From: CAYTSW01 sp964440605
Lineage (GTDB): Bacteria > Planctomycetota > Phycisphaerae > Phycisphaerales > UBA1924
Length of the DNA: 27,385 bases
NCBI GenBank assembly: GCA_964440605.1
Contig: CAYTSW010000025.1
Location: forward strand, 1-27,385
Direction of reading: 5' to 3'
The stretch's first letter is position 1. Each line of letters opens with the position of its first letter. Below, piece after piece: positions 7,594 through 15,808 of the stretch. The notes under the pieces are model-generated. The model saw nothing but the letters and a program-made list of their open reading frames with translations. It made no database searches and was not told the DNA's origin. The position numbers were made by a program, and so were the translations under genes.

Positions 7594-8928
7594 GTGGCCC
7601 ACCGAAACCCGATGTCCAACTTCTTCTCCTGCCGATGCCCCGTCGCGGCTGGCACCCTAGTCGCCATCGCGAGCGCTTCCAGCGCTGGCGAACTGGCCTT
7701 CGAGCCGCCGCTGCTCGTCCCGATGCCCGCTCCGGCGGACGAACTGCTCGTCGCCCGGGTCTTTCCGCAGACGAGCGATGACACGGGCGAGCGGATTCTC
7801 GCGCTGCACGCGGGGGCGGGAACCGTGTCGGTCTATCGCCCTCAGGGCGGCTCGCTCGTGCAGGAACAGGTGGTCGCGCTCGGACTCGGAGGGCGGGGGA
7901 TGACCCGTGCCGACCTCGACGGCGACGAAGAGGAGGAGGTGGTCGTCGCGCTCGCTGGAGTTCGTCGCATCGCGATCATCGACGCCGTCGCGGGCGATGC
8001 GCTGACGGTCACGGGCGTGATGCGCGTGGACGGCGAACCGCAGGACGTCGCGGCCTATGACATCGATTCCGACGGCGACGATGACCTTGCGGTTGTCACG
8101 CGGACCCACGACGGACTCGGTCGCGTGCATGTGCTTCGCAGCGATTCGGACGGGCTGTCGCCATGGAGGTCCCTGACGGTGGGGCCGATGGCGTCCGCGG
8201 TGGAGTTGGTGGATCTGACGCGAGACGGCCTGCCCGACTTCGTGACGACGCACCTCGTCAGCGGTCGGCTTGAACTGCATCCGGGCGTGCTCGAGAGCGA
8301 CGGGAGCCTCACCTTCGGCAGCGCCACAGCGCAGAGCGTGGGCTCGTACCCGGTCGACGTCGTGCGCCTGGATGACCCTATGACCGGTCGGGCGAGCGTT
8401 GGGGTGAGCCTGTCGGGCGGGGGTGGCGTGAGCATCGTTGGGTATGACGCCGGTGAGTTCACTCGCCGAACCATGGCGATCGGCCCCGAGCCGCGGCGGC
8501 TAAGCGTGGCGCGACTGAACGATGGCTCAGCCGTCCGTGTGCTCACGCCGCTGATGGGTGAGACCCGCGCGGTTGCCGCATCGCTGGTGGGCGAGTCGGA
8601 GCTCGACCTGCCGACCTCGGAGCCCACGCGAGCGGTCGCGGCGATCGACCTCGACCGCGATGGACGACCCGAGATCATCACCGCGGGCGTCGGGGTTGCT
8701 CGGCTCTCGGCGTTCGTCAACGCCTCGCCCAACCCGGACATCGCGTGCGTGGGCGACTTGACGAATGATCTGGACGTGGATGGCGAGGACTTCGGCATCC
8801 TGGGTCTTCAGTTCGGCACGGAGCGCCTGCCGGGAACCGGTGCCGACTTCAACGCGGACGGTCGCGTCGATGGCGCGGACTTCGGGATCTTCGCCGCCAA
8901 CTTCGGACGGATCTGCGGAGAGACATAA
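7594..8928 (+). CDS. Secreted FG-GAP/VCBS beta-propeller protein with dockerin-like C-terminus
   Basis: This 444-residue exported protein has a signal peptide (about residues 1-31, ending near A-S-S-A-G-E). The body has repeated calcium-loop units of the FG-GAP/VCBS type: A-D-L-D-G-D-E, Y-D-I-D-S-D-G-D-D-D, V-D-L-T-R-D-G-L-P-D and I-D-L-D-R-D-G-R-P-E. This is typical of a seven-bladed propeller with Asp-rich loops. The end (8746-8916) is a Cys-bracketed EF-hand pair like that of the first gene, but its first loop has Leu where the conserved Gly normally sits. GTG 7594 is chosen because GGAG at 7582-7585 lies 8 bases before it; ATG 7612 is the alternative. It heads the extracellular block. It is likely a binding or structural surface protein; no enzyme motif is seen. 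Confidence 0.87.
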   Translation: MAHRNPMSNFFSCRCPVAAGTLVAIASASSAGELAFEPPLLVPMPAPADELLVARVFPQTSDDTGERILALHAGAGTVSVYRPQGGSLVQEQVVALGLGGRGMTRADLDGDEEEEVVVALAGVRRIAIIDAVAGDALTVTGVMRVDGEPQDVAAYDIDSDGDDDLAVVTRTHDGLGRVHVLRSDSDGLSPWRSLTVGPMASAVELVDLTRDGLPDFVTTHLVSGRLELHPGVLESDGSLTFGSATAQSVGSYPVDVVRLDDPMTGRASVGVSLSGGGGVSIVGYDAGEFTRRTMAIGPEPRRLSVARLNDGSAVRVLTPLMGETRAVAASLVGESELDLPTSEPTRAVAAIDLDRDGRPEIITAGVGVARLSAFVNASPNPDIACVGDLTNDLDVDGEDFGILGLQFGTERLPGTGADFNADGRVDGADFGIFAANFGRICGET

Positions 8929-9141
8929 TCTGATTGGTTTTTGATTGGGTTTCCATCGCACCCGGACTGGAAACTTGGGGGGAACTCGGCACGTTTGTGC
9001 CCTCCGGCTGGCAAAGGCTCGCGTATCGATATCGGTATGGCCGCTGAGGGACGCCATCCGGGGCATGCTTTCATTGACGGAACCGGATGCTGCGCGGCGC
9101 CCACTTCTTCAACGCGAAATCTGTAAAGGGAGATGATGCCC
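8929..9141 (+). other. Intergenic region between propeller gene and subtilase gene
   Basis: This 213-base gap is richer in A/T than its flanks. It has a direct repeat TGATTGG at 8931-8937 and 8942-8948, a small hairpin GGCAC-GTTT-GTGCC at 8988-9001 without a T-run, and a Shine-Dalgarno at its end. I cannot place a convincing promoter or terminator. Confidence 0.45.
9128..9132 (+). promoter_or_regulatory. Shine-Dalgarno of the subtilase gene
   Basis: GGGAG (within AAAGGGAG) lies 9 bases before ATG 9142, favouring that start over ATG 9133 and ATG 9136, which are only 0-3 bases from it. Confidence 0.65.
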
Positions 9142-12100
9142 ATGGGCTGTGCATCGCAAGCGTGTCGTATTTCGGGAGGTCGGCTGACGGGGATGGCGTC
9201 GGCGGTGCTGGCGCTGGCGGGACTGGCCTTCGGCCAGGCAGGAGTCGACGGTGCGGAGGGTGACGCTCCACGTCCGGTCCAGATCGCGGAAGGCGACGGC
9301 ACGCCGCAATCGCCCCTCGAGGTGTTCACCGTGGCGCCGGACGAGCGGCTGAGCCCGACGACGCTCTACCTGGCAGTGGGCCGGGTGGACACCGCCGCCC
9401 GCGTCGACGTCGGGCAGCTCGCGGCGAGCGTGGACGAAGCGACCAAGGACGACCGGTTTGTGCTGCAACTCGATGGGCCGCTGACGCCCGAGCGGCGCGA
9501 GCGACTCGAAGACGCGGGCGTCGATGTCGGCGTCTACCTGCCGATGCATGCTTACGTCGTTCGCTTGCACAACGCCGACGCGCAGAAGGTCGGCCAGCTC
9601 GGCTTCGTGCGCTGGCACCACCGGTACGAAGACGGCTGGAAACTGAGCCCCGAGCTCGAGACCCGGGACTTTTCGGATGAGGCCCGGCGAATGAAGGAAG
9701 CTCAGGGCGTGCGACGCGTGGACGTGACGCTCTTCCGGGGCGTCGAACTCGTCGAGGCGATCGCCGAACTCGAGGGCATGCTCGGCGACTTCTCGCACCT
9801 CCGCACCGCACGGATGGGCGACGACACCATGGTGCGCCTGGAAATGCGAACGGATCAGCTCGATGCGCTGAAGGCGGCGACCGTCGTGCGCTTCGTGGAA
9901 CCCTCGCCTGACGTGCAGCTCCGTAACAACACGGTGCGCTGGATCGTGCAGTCGAACGCGGCGAACGTGACGCCGATGTACGACGCGGGGATTCGGGGCG
10001 AGGGGCAGATCATCGGCATTATTGACAGCCGGGTGAACGAGAGTCACTGCTCGTTTAACGACAGCGCCTCCGTGGGGCCGAATCACCGCAAGATCCTGGC
10101 GTACAACACGAGCTTTGGGAGCGCCTTTCACGGCACGCACGTCGCCGGGACGGCGGTTGGCGACGCGGGCTCCGACGCTGATACGCGCGGCGTGGCGTAC
10201 GAGGCCAAAATGACCTTCCACACGACGCCATCCTTCTCGGATTCGGCGCTGTACAGCCGCCTGCAACTGCACCACAACCAGGGCGCGCGGATCCACACCA
10301 ACAGTTGGGGCGACGACGGGACGACGGCGTACAACGGGCTGCCGCGCGGCATCGACCGTTTCTCGTATGACTTCGAGGAGTCGCTCGTGCTCTTTGCGGT
10401 GACGAACGGCAGTTCGCTACGCAACCCGGAGAACGCCAAGAACGTGCTCGCTGTTGGCGCCAGTCAGGACACGCCCGCGCAGTCAGGGCACTGCACGGGC
10501 GGCGACGGCCCGACCGCCGACGGACGCCGCAAGCCGGAGATCTACGCCCCCGGCTGCGGGACGCTCTCGGCCTCGGGCTCGGGTTGCAGCACGTCGAGCG
10601 CGACGGGCACCTCGATGGCGAGCCCCGCGGTCGCCGGAGCCGCCGCGCTGGCCAGGCAGTACTTTGTCGAAGGGTATTACCCGACGGGCTTCGCCAACCC
10701 AAGCGAGGGCTTCACCCCGACGGGCGCCCTCATCAAGGCCACGCTCCTGAACTCCACGGTCGACATGACGAGCGTGCCCGGCTTCCCCTCGAACCGCGAG
10801 GGCTGGGGACGCCTGTTGCTCGACAACGCGCTGGCGTTGGGCGACGAACCTCGACGGCTGCTCGTCGAAGAAGTCCGCAACGCGGAAGGGCTGTCGACGG
10901 GCGAGTTCGTGGAAGTGCCGGTGGAAGTCATCGACAACCGCCTGCAGTTGAACGTGACGGCGGTGTGGACCGAACCGCCGGCGTCTTCGGGCGCATCAGT
11001 CGCGACCATCAACGACCTCGACCTCGTGGTCATTTCGCCTTCGGGTGAGACGTACGTCGGCAACGACTTCTCGGGCGGGTTCTCGGTGCTCGGCAACTCG
11101 CGCGACGACAAGAACAACGTCGAGCAGGTTCGTCTCCAGGATCCCGAGCAGGGCACCTGGATCGTCCGGATGGAGGGCTCCGCGGTCAACGTCGGGACGC
11201 AGGGTTTCGCGATCGCGGTGTCGGGTGGCTTGGAAGCGGCGGCGCTGCCCGTGCAGCTAGCGCTCGATTCGCCGGTGCCGGCTGAGCTGAACACGGGCGA
11301 GACGCTCACCGTTCAGATCGCGGTGAATCCCGGGGATGACAGCCTCGTGCCGGGCAGCGTGAGGCTGTTCGTCGCGGAGGACGGAGTGACCTTCACGCCG
11401 GCGTCGCTGTCGCAGACCGCGCCCGGCGTGTTCGAGGGTGTGATCGGTCCTTTCGAGTGCGTCGATACGCCGGCGTTCTACGCTGAGGCGCAAGGCGTCG
11501 ACAGCGGCCAGCGGTTCGCGTCGGGCGCCTCGCTCGCCTCGCCCGCGACGCTGGCGATCGGCGAGACGATCCTCGGCGCCGACGAAGACCTCGAGCAGAG
11601 CACCGGCTGGGTGGTCAACCCCGACGGCACGGACTCCGCCTCCACCGGGATCTGGACGCGCGCCGAGCCCATACCCACCGGCGCGGCCCCCGGCAGCGAC
11701 ACCACCGAAGATGGGACGTTCGCCTTCGTCACCGGCAACGGCGGTGGCTCGCTGGGGACCGATGACATCGACGGCGGTCGCACAACACTCATGTCGCCCG
11801 CCTTCGATCTCTCGGGCCTGTCCAGCGCGACCCTGACCTACAACCGCTGGTTCTCCAACGACACCGGAGCCAGCCCGAACGACGACGCCTTCGTGATCGA
11901 GGTGAGCAACGATAACGGCGTCACCTGGACCAATCTCGAAACCGTCGGGCCCTTCGGCGCCGGCACCAGCGGGGGCTGGGTGAACGTTGAGTTCCAACTC
12001 GAGAGCTTCGTGGAACTCACGCCGCAGGTCCGCGTGCGCTTCCTCGCGAGCGACTTCGAGCCGGCTTCGGTGGTCGAAGCCGCGATCGATGATCTGCGGA

Positions 12101-12324
12101 TCAGCGAGTTCACCTGCGAGGACGTGCCGGCGGGTTGCCCGGGCGACTTCGACGGGAGCGGAACCGTGGACGGCGCGGACTTCGGCACCTTCGGCGCGGC
12201 GTTCGGCTCCTCGGCCGGCGACGCCAACTACAACCCCGACGCCGACTTCAACGACGACGGCACGATCGACGGCGCCGACTTCGGCACCTTCGGCGCCGCT
12301 TTCGGCTCCACCTGCTCGGGCTGA
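9142..12324 (+). CDS. KP-43-like subtilisin-family (S8) secreted protease with jelly-roll and dockerin-like domains
   Basis: This is a 1060-residue modular protease. A signal peptide spans residues 1-31 (A-F-G-Q-A). A propeptide region follows to about 265. The S8 domain has the triad D295 (G-I-I-D), H330 (H-G-T-H-V-A-G-T) and S491 (G-T-S-M-A-S-P), with N422 as oxyanion Asn. Blocks such as A-R-I-H-T-N-S-W-G, and a following beta domain at about 560-690 with N-D-L-D-L-V-V and Y-V-G-N-D-F, match the KP-43 branch of alkaline subtilases. From about 800 to 985 there is a MAM/jelly-roll-like domain (S-P-A-F-D-L-S-G-L, N-D-N-G-V-T-W). The end is a Cys-bracketed EF-hand pair at 12136-12315. It probably acts outside the cell on proteins. 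It sits between the propeller gene and a terminator, so it ends that transcript. Confidence 0.93.
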   Translation: MGCASQACRISGGRLTGMASAVLALAGLAFGQAGVDGAEGDAPRPVQIAEGDGTPQSPLEVFTVAPDERLSPTTLYLAVGRVDTAARVDVGQLAASVDEATKDDRFVLQLDGPLTPERRERLEDAGVDVGVYLPMHAYVVRLHNADAQKVGQLGFVRWHHRYEDGWKLSPELETRDFSDEARRMKEAQGVRRVDVTLFRGVELVEAIAELEGMLGDFSHLRTARMGDDTMVRLEMRTDQLDALKAATVVRFVEPSPDVQLRNNTVRWIVQSNAANVTPMYDAGIRGEGQIIGIIDSRVNESHCSFNDSASVGPNHRKILAYNTSFGSAFHGTHVAGTAVGDAGSDADTRGVAYEAKMTFHTTPSFSDSALYSRLQLHHNQGARIHTNSWGDDGTTAYNGLPRGIDRFSYDFEESLVLFAVTNGSSLRNPENAKNVLAVGASQDTPAQSGHCTGGDGPTADGRRKPEIYAPGCGTLSASGSGCSTSSATGTSMASPAVAGAAALARQYFVEGYYPTGFANPSEGFTPTGALIKATLLNSTVDMTSVPGFPSNREGWGRLLLDNALALGDEPRRLLVEEVRNAEGLSTGEFVEVPVEVIDNRLQLNVTAVWTEPPASSGASVATINDLDLVVISPSGETYVGNDFSGGFSVLGNSRDDKNNVEQVRLQDPEQGTWIVRMEGSAVNVGTQGFAIAVSGGLEAAALPVQLALDSPVPAELNTGETLTVQIAVNPGDDSLVPGSVRLFVAEDGVTFTPASLSQTAPGVFEGVIGPFECVDTPAFYAEAQGVDSGQRFASGASLASPATLAIGETILGADEDLEQSTGWVVNPDGTDSASTGIWTRAEPIPTGAAPGSDTTEDGTFAFVTGNGGGSLGTDDIDGGRTTLMSPAFDLSGLSSATLTYNRWFSNDTGASPNDDAFVIEVSNDNGVTWTNLETVGPFGAGTSGGWVNVEFQLESFVELTPQVRVRFLASDFEPASVVEAAIDDLRISEFTCEDVPAGCPGDFDGSGTVDGADFGTFGAAFGSSAGDANYNPDADFNDDGTIDGADFGTFGAAFGSTCSG
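12172..12309 (+). repeat. Internal 39-bp near-identical duplication in the dockerin-like module
   Basis: Bases 12172-12210 and 12271-12309 match at 36 of 39 positions; all three differences are at third codon positions. They encode the second half of each EF-hand unit (G-A-D-F-G-T-F-G-A-A-F-G-S). The two units of the other dockerin-like genes are much less alike. Confidence 0.8.
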
Positions 12325-12383
12325 GCCGCCACAACCCCGCCCGTGCGAACTCACGGGTCGAAGCGCCATCATCACACGCAACG

Positions 12384-12416
12384 CGGGCCGCCTCAGAGGG
12401 CGGCCCGTTTTCTCTT
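12384..12416 (+). terminator. Rho-independent terminator after the subtilase gene
   Basis: A perfect 9-bp stem (12384-12392 with 12399-12407, CGGGCCGCC/GGCGGCCCG), a 6-base loop and a following TTTTCTCTT tract form a typical intrinsic terminator 60 bases after the stop. Confidence 0.88.
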
Positions 12417-12456
12417 GGGGGCTCGTGGTGTTAGCCCGCAATCTCCTCGGCCGGCC

Positions 12457-12484
12457 TTGGCGCTCGTTGCGTTATTGCTACTCT
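12457..12484 (+). promoter_or_regulatory. Candidate sigma70-type promoter for the VPGPG-tagged protein gene
   Basis: TTGGCG (12457-12462), a 16-base spacer and TACTCT (12479-12484) follow the terminator and precede the Shine-Dalgarno by about 30 bases. The location is right; the match to consensus is moderate. Confidence 0.5.
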
Positions 12485-12513
12485 GGAATCCGCACAGACT
12501 TCCGCACACATTC

Positions 12514-12521
12514 AGGAGGAG
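12514..12521 (+). promoter_or_regulatory. Strong Shine-Dalgarno
   Basis: AGGAGGAG ends 6 bases before ATG 12528. It is the best ribosome-binding site in the window, suggesting high translation of this small surface protein. Confidence 0.8.
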
Positions 12522-12527
12522 CAGCAG

Positions 12528-13133
12528 ATGAAGCAGAGCGTTGTGGTGTGCGCCGTCGCCATCGGAGGCGCGCCGGCCGTGGCGTCGGCGGGCTTGGTCA
12601 CGGTGCTGGATCAGGACTTCAACGTCTACGCGTTCACGGCGCCGGACGGCAACCCCTTCCCGTCGCCCGCTGGAGGGGGCGAGGGGCAGAGCTTCACCGT
12701 GGGGCTGGACGGGTTCCTCGAACGGATCGACCTGCCGGTCGGCCTCGCCGATGGACCGATTGAGTTCGGCCTGTGGCGCGGCACGGGGTATTCCGGCGAA
12801 CTGCTGGCGATGGTTGAGCGCACGGCCGCGGAACTGGGCTCGCAGTTCGAGTTCGCGACGGTTTTCGACGGACTGATGATCCCGATCGAAGAAGGCGACG
12901 TGCTGACGGTGGGCGTGATTCCCAACGGCAACTTCGTCAACATGCGCGGCGCGTTCTCGTTCCAGATCGACCCCTACACCCGCGGCACCGGGATCGGGGC
13001 CGACGGCACGCCCATCAGCGTTCAGGGCGAGTTCGTCGACTTCGGGCTGCGCACGTTCGTCGCGGTACCGGGCCCGGGCCCGTTCGCGGCGTTCGCCGCG
13101 GCCGGTGTGGGGCTGCTGCGTCGCAAGCGTTGA
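12528..13133 (+). CDS. Small secreted protein with VPGPG (PEP-CTERM-like) C-terminal sorting tail
   Basis: This 201-residue protein has a signal peptide (residues 1-21, ending A-S-A) and a beta-rich body of no family I recognise. The C-terminal tail is V-P-G-P-G-P, then a short hydrophobic Ala/Phe/Val helix, then R-R-K-R. The tripartite tail has the layout of PEP-CTERM sorting signals, which exosortases process in many Gram-negative bacteria; the VPGPG form is a variant of the Pro-Glu-Pro motif. Body sequences such as D-G-F-L-E-R-I-D-L and L-W-R-G-T-G-Y look like a jelly-roll choice-of-anchor type domain. It has its own promoter candidate, strong Shine-Dalgarno and a following hairpin, so it is probably monocistronic. 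No exosortase is in the window. Confidence 0.82.
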   Translation: MKQSVVVCAVAIGGAPAVASAGLVTVLDQDFNVYAFTAPDGNPFPSPAGGGEGQSFTVGLDGFLERIDLPVGLADGPIEFGLWRGTGYSGELLAMVERTAAELGSQFEFATVFDGLMIPIEEGDVLTVGVIPNGNFVNMRGAFSFQIDPYTRGTGIGADGTPISVQGEFVDFGLRTFVAVPGPGPFAAFAAAGVGLLRRKR

Positions 13134-13159
13134 TCCAACGCAGGGAACGGATCAGGTCC

Positions 13160-13200
13160 AGCCGCGTTCTCCACGACGGAGGCGCGGCTTGTTGTGTTGG
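13160..13200 (+). terminator. Probable terminator between convergent genes
   Basis: AGCCGCG (13160-13166) pairs with CGCGGCT (13183-13189), and CTCC (13169-13172) with GGAG (13178-13181) inside. It is followed by TTGTTGTGTT. The T-run is interrupted, so strength is uncertain, but it sits 26 bases after the stop of the VPGPG gene. Confidence 0.62.
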
Positions 13201-13203
13201 AGT

Positions 13204-13806
13204 TCAGAAGTGCAACGCCGCTACGGTCAGCGTGGCCGCCATGGCAAGCAGTGCCGCCAACTCGCGAACGGGCCTGCCGTTGACCGCGGCGAAGATGATC
13301 ACGAGCGTGAGCACGCGGGCGATGGTCCCGAGGATCGACAGGCCACCCGAGGCCACGCCCGGGAGTTCGAGCAGCCATAGGCTCGGCGCCCACAGCGGGA
13401 TCGCGGCCCACCAGGGCGACACGCCCGAGTTCGGCGGCAGCAGCAGCGCGAGCAGCAGCAGGGAACCGAAGACGGCGTAGATCGCCCCGCGGAGGCCCGT
13501 GGTGTGCAGCGGGTCGGTCGACAGCCCAGCAGCCAGCGGCAGGGCGAGCGCGCCCAGAGCGATCAGCGTGGCGCTGGTCGGCCATCGCAGTTTGATCGCG
13601 TCCGGCGGCGTGGTGCGCAGGAGGGCGAGCAGCACGCCCATCGCCGCGAATCCATGCACCGCCGCGACAGTCGGGCCGGCTGGAGCCCCGAGTATGACCC
13701 AAGCTGGTGCGAGCAGAGCCACGGCAATCGTGACGATCCAAGCCGCGAGGCGGGTGCCGGGGCTCAGCAGGCGATCGCTGTCGAGTTGTTCGGGCGGGAT
13801 TGACAC
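13204..13806 (-). CDS. Multispan membrane protein of unknown function
   Basis: This is a 200-residue hydrophobic protein with about six predicted membrane helices, near residues 18-38, 46-62, 75-92, 102-120, 125-145 and 150-198 (the last region may hold two). Loops are short and Pro/Trp-rich (for example P-N-S-G-V-S-P-W-W). I recognise no transporter, enzyme or signalling motif. The start is taken as GTG 13806, 11 bases after GAGG; GTG 13815 adds three residues. The open frame continues far upstream, but that part is the antisense of phoH and is not coding. It is divergent from phoH and convergent with the VPGPG gene. The reading frame is supported by the membrane pattern; the function is unknown. 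Confidence 0.72.
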   Translation of the reverse strand: MSIPPEQLDSDRLLSPGTRLAAWIVTIAVALLAPAWVILGAPAGPTVAAVHGFAAMGVLLALLRTTPPDAIKLRWPTSATLIALGALALPLAAGLSTDPLHTTGLRGAIYAVFGSLLLLALLLPPNSGVSPWWAAIPLWAPSLWLLELPGVASGGLSILGTIARVLTLVIIFAAVNGRPVRELAALLAMAATLTVAALHF

Positions 13807-14035
13807 GGTATTCACAACCTCGGTGCGGATCGGCTGTACACTACATGCAGAGTCCGAGTCAGGCGGAACCCGCAGTGATCGTGGGTGTGCCAGGATGGCT
13901 GCAATCCGCCCGAGGAGGGAGCGGACGCTCGTGCGAAGCGAAGCTGGGTCGGCGGACGCGCGTGCGGCGGGGCCGCCACCGAACAGGACGAACGGCGCGA
14001 ACCACAGGGGCGATAACGCCGATACGCTTGGGGTG
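13807..14035. other. Divergent intergenic region
   Basis: These 229 bases lie between the membrane-protein gene (-) and phoH (+). They must hold both promoters. The only element I can point to is GATACGCT just before phoH; nothing convincing is seen for the minus-strand gene. Confidence 0.5.
14023..14028 (+). promoter_or_regulatory. Possible -10 element immediately before phoH
   Basis: TACGCT ends 7 bases before ATG 14036, with no Shine-Dalgarno at normal spacing. It is identical to the hexamer before mutS. Confidence 0.42.
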
Positions 14036-15619
14036 ATGACCAATCGCGGCACGTCGGGCTCGACCAGAACAGGGCGGCTGATCGATCCGGTGAACGGGCC
14101 GGCTGAGTCTCCGGAAGAGCGCACAGCTGAAAGCGGCGCCTCGAAGACGAAGTCGACGTCGAAGTCACCCGCGACGAAGCCCGCCAAGCCGGTCGACAGC
14201 GATAAGCGCATCAAGACCTTTGTGCTCGACACGAACGTGCTCGTCCACAACCCAAAGGCGCTGTTCGTCTTCCAGGAGAACAACGTCGTCATCCCCTTTA
14301 CGGTCCTGGAGGAGTTGGACCGCTTCAAGGGCGACAATGACAACCGCGGTCGGAACGCGCGCGAGGCGATCCGCTATCTGGACCAACTGCGCGCTGCGGG
14401 GCGTCTGCACGACGGCGTGAGCCTGGGCAACGGCGAGCCGGCGGTCGACGCGGCGAAGGGATACAAGGCCACGGGCACGCTCCGCATCGACTTCGCCCCG
14501 GAGCAGCGGCCGAAGCCGCTGCTCAACGACACGCCCGACAACCGAATCATCTCGGTGGCGCACGACCTGAAGGCAAGCGGCGAGCGCGTGGTCTTCGTGT
14601 CGAAGGACATCAACTGCCGCATCCGCTCGGACTCGCTGGGTATTCCTACCGAAGACTTCCAGAACCAGAAGGTCAACGTCGATGAGTTGTACACCGGGTA
14701 CCTGACGCTGCGCGTGCACGGGGAACTGATCGATGAGCTCTATGCCGAACGCATGCTGGCGATTGCCGCGCTTGAAGAAGCGGCAGCCGAGCAGAGCGGC
14801 TACGAACCCGGCGAGCATGACCTGCTGCCGCCCAACGGCTTCGCCCTGCTCATCGACGCGACCGACGAGTCGCACACCGGCCTCGCCCGACGCATCGGGG
14901 ACACCGACCAGCTCACGCCCATCGCCGGCCAGCGCAACAAGCCGGTCTACGGCATCATGGCCCGCAACGTCCAGCAGACCATGGCCCTCGACCTGCTGCT
15001 CGACGACTCGGTCCGTCTGGTCACGCTCATCGGCTCGGCGGGCACGGGCAAGACGCTCATGGCCGTCGCCGCGGGCATGAGCAAGGTCTTCACCGGCGAG
15101 GACCGCTACGACAAGCTGCTCGTGGCGCGACCGATCATGCCCATGGGCCGCGACCTGGGCTACCTGCCCGGCGACAAGGACGAGAAGCTCGTGCAGTGGA
15201 TGCAGCCGATCTTCGACAACCTGACGTACCTCATGTCGACCCGCGGCTCGCACACGCAGCACGCCGACAGCCAGAGCGCCGAGCAGCGGATCAACAAGAT
15301 GATCGCCGACGGCAAGCTTGTGCTCGAAGCGCTGACCTACATCCGCGGCCGGAGCATCCCGCACCAGTTCATGATCGTCGATGAGGCACAGAACCTCAGC
15401 CCGCACGAGGTCAAGACCATCGTTTCCCGCGTCGGCGAGGGCACCAAGATCATCTTCACGGGCGACATCGACCAGATCGACAATCCCTACCTCGACTCCT
15501 CGTCCAACGGGCTGTCCTATCTTGTCGAGCGGATGAAGGGCTCGGGACTCGTCGGGCACATCACGCTGGCGAAGCCCGAACGGTCGAACCTGGCGAGTCT
15601 GGCGACGGAGCGGCTGTAG
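14036..15619 (+). CDS. PIN-PhoH family protein (PhoH2/YlaK type)
   Basis: This 527-residue two-domain protein starts with a Ser/Thr/Lys-rich, probably disordered tail (1-57). Next comes a PIN nuclease-like domain (about 58-200) whose first acidic residue is D65 in F-V-L-D-T-N-V-L, with E-E-L-D and D-N-R-I-I following. A PhoH ATPase domain follows (about 305-520), with Walker A G333-S-A-G-T-G-K-T340, Walker B V-D449-E450-A-Q-N and the R-P-I-M-P-M-G-R block. Related PhoH2 proteins are reported as RNA helicases coupled to RNase activity, so a role in RNA turnover is likely; this is family knowledge. ATG 14036 is used because the longer open frame overlaps the divergent gene. It is a single-gene transcript, with a hairpin after the stop. 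Confidence 0.93.
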   Translation: MTNRGTSGSTRTGRLIDPVNGPAESPEERTAESGASKTKSTSKSPATKPAKPVDSDKRIKTFVLDTNVLVHNPKALFVFQENNVVIPFTVLEELDRFKGDNDNRGRNAREAIRYLDQLRAAGRLHDGVSLGNGEPAVDAAKGYKATGTLRIDFAPEQRPKPLLNDTPDNRIISVAHDLKASGERVVFVSKDINCRIRSDSLGIPTEDFQNQKVNVDELYTGYLTLRVHGELIDELYAERMLAIAALEEAAAEQSGYEPGEHDLLPPNGFALLIDATDESHTGLARRIGDTDQLTPIAGQRNKPVYGIMARNVQQTMALDLLLDDSVRLVTLIGSAGTGKTLMAVAAGMSKVFTGEDRYDKLLVARPIMPMGRDLGYLPGDKDEKLVQWMQPIFDNLTYLMSTRGSHTQHADSQSAEQRINKMIADGKLVLEALTYIRGRSIPHQFMIVDEAQNLSPHEVKTIVSRVGEGTKIIFTGDIDQIDNPYLDSSSNGLSYLVERMKGSGLVGHITLAKPERSNLASLATERL

Positions 15620-15627
15620 GCGAAAGT

Positions 15628-15643
15628 TCGTGCGACAGCACGA
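15628..15643 (+). other. Hairpin after phoH
   Basis: TCGTGC-GACA-GCACGA is a perfect 6-bp stem with a 4-base loop, 8 bases after the stop. There is no T-run, so intrinsic termination is doubtful; it may act as an mRNA end stabiliser. Confidence 0.35.
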
Positions 15644-15795
15644 GTGAACCATAACGCGGGCTCGCTCGACGTTTGCAGCGTGAGACAGGGCTTTCCCGAA
15701 TCCTGATGCGCACTGACTTGCTCTGAACTGTGGGGTGATTACGATGTTTTCGCACACGCGGTGGACATGGGTCGCCGCATTCGAGGGAGCAGATC

Positions 15796-15801
15796 GAGGA
15801 G
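15796..15801 (+). promoter_or_regulatory. Shine-Dalgarno deciding the start of the SUMF-fold gene
   Basis: GAGGAG is 7 bases before ATG 15809. It rules against the in-frame ATG at 15761, which would add an Arg-rich stretch before the signal peptide. Confidence 0.7.
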
Positions 15802-15808
15802 CCTCATC

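Noticed and set aside
8988..9001. Hairpin GGCAC-GTTT-GTGCC as terminator of the propeller gene
   Set aside because: The stem is 5 bp and is followed by CTCCGG rather than T residues.
13499..14035. N-terminal extension of phoH
   Set aside because: The stretch is antisense to the membrane-protein gene and its upstream region and shows no conserved-looking sequence; ATG 14036 is the sensible start.
14165..15757. Long minus-strand open frame opposite phoH
   Set aside because: It mirrors the phoH codons and has no recognisable domain; PIN and PhoH motifs are on the plus strand.
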